From Rhynchopus sp. YZ270_cl-10 (lineage: Eukaryota > Euglenozoa > Diplonemea > Diplonemida > Diplonemidae), in contig OZ037853.1 in NCBI GenBank assembly GCA_964035575.1, positions 1,024,501 to 1,088,500 on the forward strand: 64,000 nt of DNA, read 5' to 3'. The position numbers were made by a program, and so were the translations under genes. The notes below the pieces were generated by a model. The model ran no database searches, was not told the DNA's origin, and saw nothing but the letters and a program-made list of their open reading frames with translations. Shown piece after piece: positions 59,489 to 64,000 of this stretch. The first letter of the stretch is position 1. Each line of letters starts with the position of its first letter.

Positions 59489-60581
59489 GACACGCAGAGT
59501 GACGCCGCCAGCTGCGCACTGCGACCTCGAAGCTACACGACGCACACCCTCACAGGCCACTCCTCCCGCAAAGCACTGCAGGCAACAGAGCTGGAAACGC
59601 TGCTGCAGCGGCTGCGGGCGGCCTTTTACACACTGTGTGGGAAGCAGCACGCTCAGGGGTTCACCCTCAGGAAGACCTTCGTAGAATCTTCAGATACAAT
59701 TTACAACCGTCCAATGCAGAACTATTATTTTCATTACCACTTCCCTTCTCTTTGCCTCTCTGACTCTTCTAAATCAAGCTTGGTTGAGTGCTTTGCTGCG
59801 TATTGGGGGGTCAAATAGAAATATTAGCAACAGAGCCACAATTCAATCCTTTTCTGCCACTTACCTGTTCTGGGTAAGGTTGGAAGGTGACTCGCACACA
59901 ACACATCTTTCATCAGGATATTCACTTTTTGATTCCCTCGCGTGTGTTACTCCTCTCCTCTGTACGTGGACATATTCTGTGGTGGGTTGGGGGACACGAA
60001 TACCATTTGAACAATGAACAAGACGGAACCCAATCTTTTTATGATATAGTCTCTCTCTTTCCTTCACCCCCCTTGTTTCACACTGCGAAACGGGCAGAGG
60101 AACCCAACCCCAATTGCCTGTGTTTGCAATGATCCCGTTCGTCGCTTGAGTACGTATCAACGACGCTTCTTTGTGCTGGGGTTGCTCCACGAGGAAGGTC
60201 AGATTCTCCGTGACATCTGTGGTGCCGTTTCTCTCCTTTTTTGGGAGTGGTGTGCAATCAGGGAGCAGCCACACTTCTTCTGCTTTTTTCAACCGGACCC
60301 TACATCACACCAGACCTTATTACCCTGTGTCGGCTGCATGGTTGGGGGTCCGCAGTGCACCGGTCATGTACCACGGTGCACTGTTCACGAGCGGGCTGTT
60401 GTATTTCAAGTCAACTTTTTGTTCGACACCAAAGCGCAGATCCTGCGTCTGCGTGCAGAGGTGTGTGCACTTCACATACCATTTCTTGCTTGGTGCCTGC
60501 GTCCGCCGATGAACCACCTTCTGCACGTCATCACATCAACACAACAGCCTTGAACAGGGTAAAGGGTTTGGTTACGAAAAT
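59489..60581. other. Spacer between Ubl-LRR genes E and F
   Basis: The 3' part of gene E's flank (about 59690-60110) is repeated after gene F (about 61590-62030) and in shortened form at about 62600-62780; landmarks are ATTTTCATTACCACTTCCC and TATTGGGGGGTCAAATAGAA. The E-F pair is therefore a tandem duplication of about 1.9-2.0 kb. No independent gene is supported. Confidence 0.6.
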
Positions 60582-61472
60582 ATGGATTTGACAGTCAAGG
60601 GGTGGAACGGAGAGAAGGATACGGTGGAGCTGGGTGAGGATGACACACCTGCGGTGCTGCGTCGGAAGGTGGCGTCTGCAGTGGGGTTGCCTGAAGACGG
60701 CTTTGCGATGAGTTTCGGCGGGGAGGCGGTGGACGAAGGATACGACATGACGCAGCTGAGTGCTGGAGACACGGTTGTGTTGACGAAGGTGACGAAATAC
60801 GAGGCCAGAGCAGCACTTCATGCGTTGGGTGAGACTGACATCACGGCTGAGAGGCTGAAGACTGTGAGGGATCCTGAGGTGGCGTGTTTGCTTCTGCAGG
60901 CGGAGGTTGCGACGGTGATTCCTCATCGCTTCTTGCATGGCGCATCGTTGACGAGTCTTGATCTGAGTGCTGAGTCTGTTGTGACTCAAATTGGAAGCGA
61001 CTTTCTTAGGTACTCTTCATTGACAAGCATCGATCTCTCTGGGTTGATCCATGTTACACAAATTGGTCACTGCTTCCTTCATGGATGCGGTTCTTTGTGT
61101 ACATTGGACTTAACACCATTGAGCAACGTCACACAAATCAAGTCCAATTTCCTTAATGGATGCGAGTCTTTGTGTTCACTGGATTTAACACCACTAAGCA
61201 GGGTCACTCACCTTGGGACCGCCTTCCTTTATGGATGCAGTGCTTTGCGCACATTGGATTTGTCACCACTGCGCAGCGTCACAGACTGGGACAGTGGCTA
61301 CGTGCTGACTTATTGCACTTCGTTGAGAAGCATCTACCTCACCGGCTGCAGCGATGTTGTGTCGAGCACAGTGAATAACACATTACTGAAGAAGTTAGTT
61401 AAATCCCGTCCGAAACGCAGCAGAGACGAACCACTTGAGGAATCCCGCAAGCGACTGAGACACGCAGAGTGA
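60582..61472 (+). CDS. Ubl-LRR protein, gene F
   Basis: A 296-residue intact member: Ubl domain 1-72 (MDLTVKGWNGEKDTVELG), helical linker, LRR units (SLTSLDLSAESVVTQIG; SLCTLDLTPLSNVTQI; SLCSLDLTPLSRVTHLG; ALRTLDLSPLRSVTDW), the SLRSIYLTGCSDVV cap, and the full basic tail KRSRDEPLEESRKRLR. The residues that vary between copies fall between LDLSPLS and the next FLxGC, while the frame residues are fixed. The start follows a CAACACAACAGCC leader, and the ATG is aligned with those of the other copies. Confidence 0.85.
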   Translation: MDLTVKGWNGEKDTVELGEDDTPAVLRRKVASAVGLPEDGFAMSFGGEAVDEGYDMTQLSAGDTVVLTKVTKYEARAALHALGETDITAERLKTVRDPEVACLLLQAEVATVIPHRFLHGASLTSLDLSAESVVTQIGSDFLRYSSLTSIDLSGLIHVTQIGHCFLHGCGSLCTLDLTPLSNVTQIKSNFLNGCESLCSLDLTPLSRVTHLGTAFLYGCSALRTLDLSPLRSVTDWDSGYVLTYCTSLRSIYLTGCSDVVSSTVNNTLLKKLVKSRPKRSRDEPLEESRKRLRHAE

Positions 61473-63091
61473 CGCCGCCAGCTGCGCACTGCGACCTCGA
61501 AGCTGCACGACGCACACCCTCACAGGCCACTCCTGCAGGCAACAGAGCTGGAAACGCTGCCGGCCCTCCTTCGACGACAGAACGCCCAAGGGATACAATT
61601 TACAACCGTCCAATGCAGAACTATTATTTTCATTACCACTTCCCTTCTCTTTGCCTCTCTGACTCTTCTAAATCAAGCTTGTTTGAGTGCTTTGCTGCGT
61701 ATTGGGGGGTCAAATAGAAATATTAGCACCAGAGCCACAATCCTTTTCTGCCACTTACCTGTTCTGGGTAAGGTTGGAAGGTGACTCGCACACAACACAT
61801 CTTTTATCAGGATATTCACTTTTTGATTCCCTCGCGTGTGTTACTCCTCTCCTCTGTACGTGGACATATTCTGTGGTGGGTTGGGGGACACGAATACCAT
61901 TTGAACAATGAACAAGACGGAACCCTATCTTTTTATGATATAGCCCCCTCTCTCTCTCTCTCTCTTTCCTTCACCCCCCTTGTTTCACACTGCGAAACGG
62001 GCAGAGGAACCCAACCCCATTTTGCTCTGTCTTTGCGACGATCCCGGCGACAGTTTCACCTCAAGAGAGTCAGAGTGCAGGGATGGTTCCATGTCTAGCA
62101 TGTGGCACGTCAACGATCATCGCGACCTGTTCGTCTAGGATGCGAAACCTAGAGATTTGTACTGCCAAAACATTTGGCAGCCGCACCGTACGTAGCGCCC
62201 TTCTGGTTGAAGATCTGCGGGTGGCAGGTCAGGCAGTTGTACTTCTGCTCTGCGTGCATTTCTTCCACCCCAAAGTGGTGCTGAAGTAACGTATCCGATG
62301 TGTACAGTTACCATTGCCGGTGTCCCGTCGTGAAACCACAGCGGGGAAAGGCAATCCAAGATTAAAACGCAGTGAGCGGTGGGGCACTCAGTGCATACAG
62401 CCACGGCAAGTCGTTGTGGACACAAATTGTCCATGCAGCAAATACATTACTGGGCAATTAGAGTTCTCGAGGTAGTTCAGTACTCATGCCGAGGCCACAG
62501 ACAAAGTCTCACGAGGCAGCACTTCGTTGGTGGTATGTTTAACATTACCACGTTTTGTCTCCACGTCGAGATCGTCCATCACTCAGGAAGACCTTCGTCG
62601 CAGAACTGTTATTTTCATTACCACTTCCCTTCTCTTTGCCTCTCTGACTCTTCTAAATCAAGCTTGTTTGAGTGCTTTGCTGCGTATTGGGGGGTCAAAT
62701 AGAAAGTAATAGCAATAGAACAATAATTATAGTTTGTCCTGCCACTTACCTGTTTTGAGTAAGGTTGGAAGGTGACTTGCACACAACAGAGTGCTGTGGC
62801 CCTATTTCAAGCCAATTATTATCCCCCCCTTTTTTTCCATATTTGAACGGAAGGTGTTCATGGTGTCACGCACGTTCCCTGCCCCGTTCTCCACAAGAAA
62901 CCGCACTGCCTCCACGTCCCCCGCAAGTGCAAACACCAGAATTTTCTAATTTATCAACACAAACCCTCCTCTTTCCAGGATCAATTTTGTACAAAAAAAA
63001 AAAACACACAAAAATCGGAAGTTCTTTTGTCTTCCACACCTTCCCTTCTCTCCCCCAAAATAAAACAAATATTCTCTGATTCAGCAGTTGC
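61473..63091. other. Intergenic region after Ubl-LRR F
   Basis: Duplicated flank modules (above), then unique sequence. 62090-62440 is open and cysteine-rich on the minus strand (CTECPTAHC; CGCQMFWQYKSLGF), possibly a gene relic, with no family recognised. A NACHT fragment lies at 62864-62936. The last 90 bp hold a pyrimidine tract (CTTCCACACCTTCCCTTCTC) and TTCAG, 9 nt before the ATG at 63092. Confidence 0.5.
62864..62936 (-). pseudogene. 73-bp relic of the NACHT gene (ankyrin region)
   Basis: The reverse complement reads CTTGCGGGGGACGTGGAGGC ... GAACGTGCGTGAC and matches 3162-3234 of NACHT copy 1 (and the equivalent in copy 2), encoding GDVEAVRFLVENGAGNVRD. No other part of the gene is nearby. 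It is in the opposite orientation to the full-length copies. Confidence 0.85.
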
Positions 63092-64000
63092 ATGACCTTT
63101 TCTGAGGGGAGCGTTTCCGCGCCACGATTGCGTGGTTATGAAGGAGCCTTGAGAGGTCGGGTTGTGGAGGGAGGGGTGTCTCCTCCCCCGGGCTGTTCTG
63201 TGCGTGCTGAGGTGAGTTCTCTGCATGGAACGGGGCGGAGCGTGCTGTCCCGCTGCTCTGACGCCTCTGTCGTCGCCTCACAAGGGTTTCTGACAGTTCT
63301 GAGCCACGCCACAGCCGCACCCCTGCTCCGCACCGAGCTTCAAAACGTCCTTGAAGTCACCCAACACCCATACCTCACGCTCGAGATCGCGACCCGCCAG
63401 AACGTTACACTCTCCCTCTTCTTTTCAAACAGCGCCTCCCTAAACTCTACACTCTCCACCCTATCTTCTGCGCTTAAACAGAGAACCGCATCTTCCATTC
63501 CCCCTTCTCCTTCTGCATCTCCATCACCACGACGTCAAACTCGAATGTCAATTTCAACAAAATCAAGAGTATTGGTCCCGGTTGAGGGGGAGATGAGGGG
63601 GTTTACAAATGAGGTGCGGGCTGGGGAGGTAGGGATTTGGGGGGAAGAAGTGGAAGGGGATATGTCGCATGGTTTAGAACTGCTTTATGCGGGGTCACAA
63701 CATAGGGTGGGGTTTGCGGATTCGATCTCCGCAGGCAGTCCGGGGAGGAATGAAATAGAGTCTCTTTTAACACCTACCGCAACCACTCCAATGCAGGCAA
63801 CTGCGCCAAGAACGTTGAACACCCACATCGGGTTATCCCCTCCCGCCAAACAAAGCGTTTTTGACATTCAACAAAGCAACCTCGCCCAAAGGCGACGCCA
63901 ATCAGCAACACATCCGGGAACCCCGCCTACTACCCCTCCATCTTCTTCGCGTCTGGTTGCGTTTAAATCGGTGAGCACCGAAGGGACCCTCCGAGACGAA
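63092..64000 (+). CDS. Unrecognised protein, 3' end beyond the window
   Basis: Open for 303 codons from ATG to the window edge. An in-frame TGA 15 nt upstream fixes the start. It begins MTFSEGSVSAPRLRGYEGAL. Residues ~70-140 look folded (GFLTVLSHATAAPLLRTELQ; PYLTLEIATRQNVTLSLFF; SLNSTLSTLSSALKQR), with a strand-helix end reminiscent of PH/GRAM-like domains, but this is a weak impression. From ~145 it becomes Ser/Pro/Thr-rich and basic (PPSPSASPSPRRQTR; THPGTPPTTPPSSSR), typical of disordered, phosphorylated regions. Preceded by a pyrimidine tract and AG like the other host genes here. Confidence 0.75.
   Translation, partial: MTFSEGSVSAPRLRGYEGALRGRVVEGGVSPPPGCSVRAEVSSLHGTGRSVLSRCSDASVVASQGFLTVLSHATAAPLLRTELQNVLEVTQHPYLTLEIATRQNVTLSLFFSNSASLNSTLSTLSSALKQRTASSIPPSPSASPSPRRQTRMSISTKSRVLVPVEGEMRGFTNEVRAGEVGIWGEEVEGDMSHGLELLYAGSQHRVGFADSISAGSPGRNEIESLLTPTATTPMQATAPRTLNTHIGLSPPAKQSVFDIQQSNLAQRRRQSATHPGTPPTTPPSSSRLVAFKSVSTEGTLRDE

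Noticed and set aside
62135-62434. Cysteine-rich minus-strand frame
   Set aside because: No family match and no paralogue in the window; opposite to the local gene direction. Possible relic only.

Overview
The window reads as nuclear DNA of a unicellular eukaryote. The evidence is a gamma-tubulin complex protein, a polyprenyl synthase with two GT-AG introns and a mitochondrial-type leader, a DNMT-type cytosine methyltransferase, WD40/NACHT/LRR proteins, a Tc1-like transposon and a 28S rRNA fragment. Every host gene I can support lies on the + strand over 64 kb. The tandem arrays have intergenic gaps of only about 190 bp, and most start codons follow a long pyrimidine tract ending in AG. That layout resembles the directional, trans-spliced gene clusters of Euglenozoa (for example a diplonemid, since cis-introns are present). 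The lineage is an inference; I cannot place the species.

Layout. 1-3 kb: dispersed repeat and a frameshifted ubiquitin-like/LRR (Ubl-LRR) gene. 3.0-8.3 kb: a 1757-residue protein with an N-myristoylation signal, ankyrin-like region, ADP-ribosyltransferase (ART), NACHT NTPase, pentapeptide-like region and 14 WD40-like repeats. 9.2 kb: small SnoaL/NTF2-like protein. 10.9-13.0 kb: GCP4-like gamma-tubulin complex component. 14.8-22.7 kb: three tandem Ubl-LRR genes. Two lie in near-identical 3,318-bp units and are split by a doubled ~0.6-kb insertion; the third is whole. 23.7-25.3 kb: DNA methyltransferase. 26.2-28.5 kb: spliced polyprenyl synthase. 30.3-31.4 kb: Ubl-WD40 gene. 31.9 kb: Ubl-WD40 relic. 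32.4-37.8 kb: second ART-NACHT-WD40 gene (1795 aa). 39-47 kb: gene-poor region of inverted repeats, satellite-like repeats, a 1.6-kb TIR element and long palindromes. 47.1-52.2 kb: four tandem Ubl-WD40 genes, one broken at its start. 52.8-54.1 kb: unrecognised protein with a glycine tract. 54.8-57.2 kb: intact DD37E Tc1-like transposon and two MITEs. 57.4 kb: 28S rRNA fragment. 58.6-61.5 kb: two more Ubl-LRR genes. 63.1 kb to the end: start of an unrecognised gene.

The most interesting content is a candidate family of NLR-like sensors. Two large paralogues join a myristoylated N-terminus and an arginine-type ART (R-S-ExE residues present) to a NACHT switch and a double WD40 propeller. Between the copies the ART and NACHT parts are nearly identical, while the WD40 part has diverged much more. 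Around them two multigene families share a ubiquitin-like N-terminus, one fused to LRRs and one to a seven-bladed WD40 domain. Tandem duplication, relic fragments and a hexanucleotide expansion in the ART-NACHT linker point to rapid turnover. A role in recognition or defence is inference from domain architecture.
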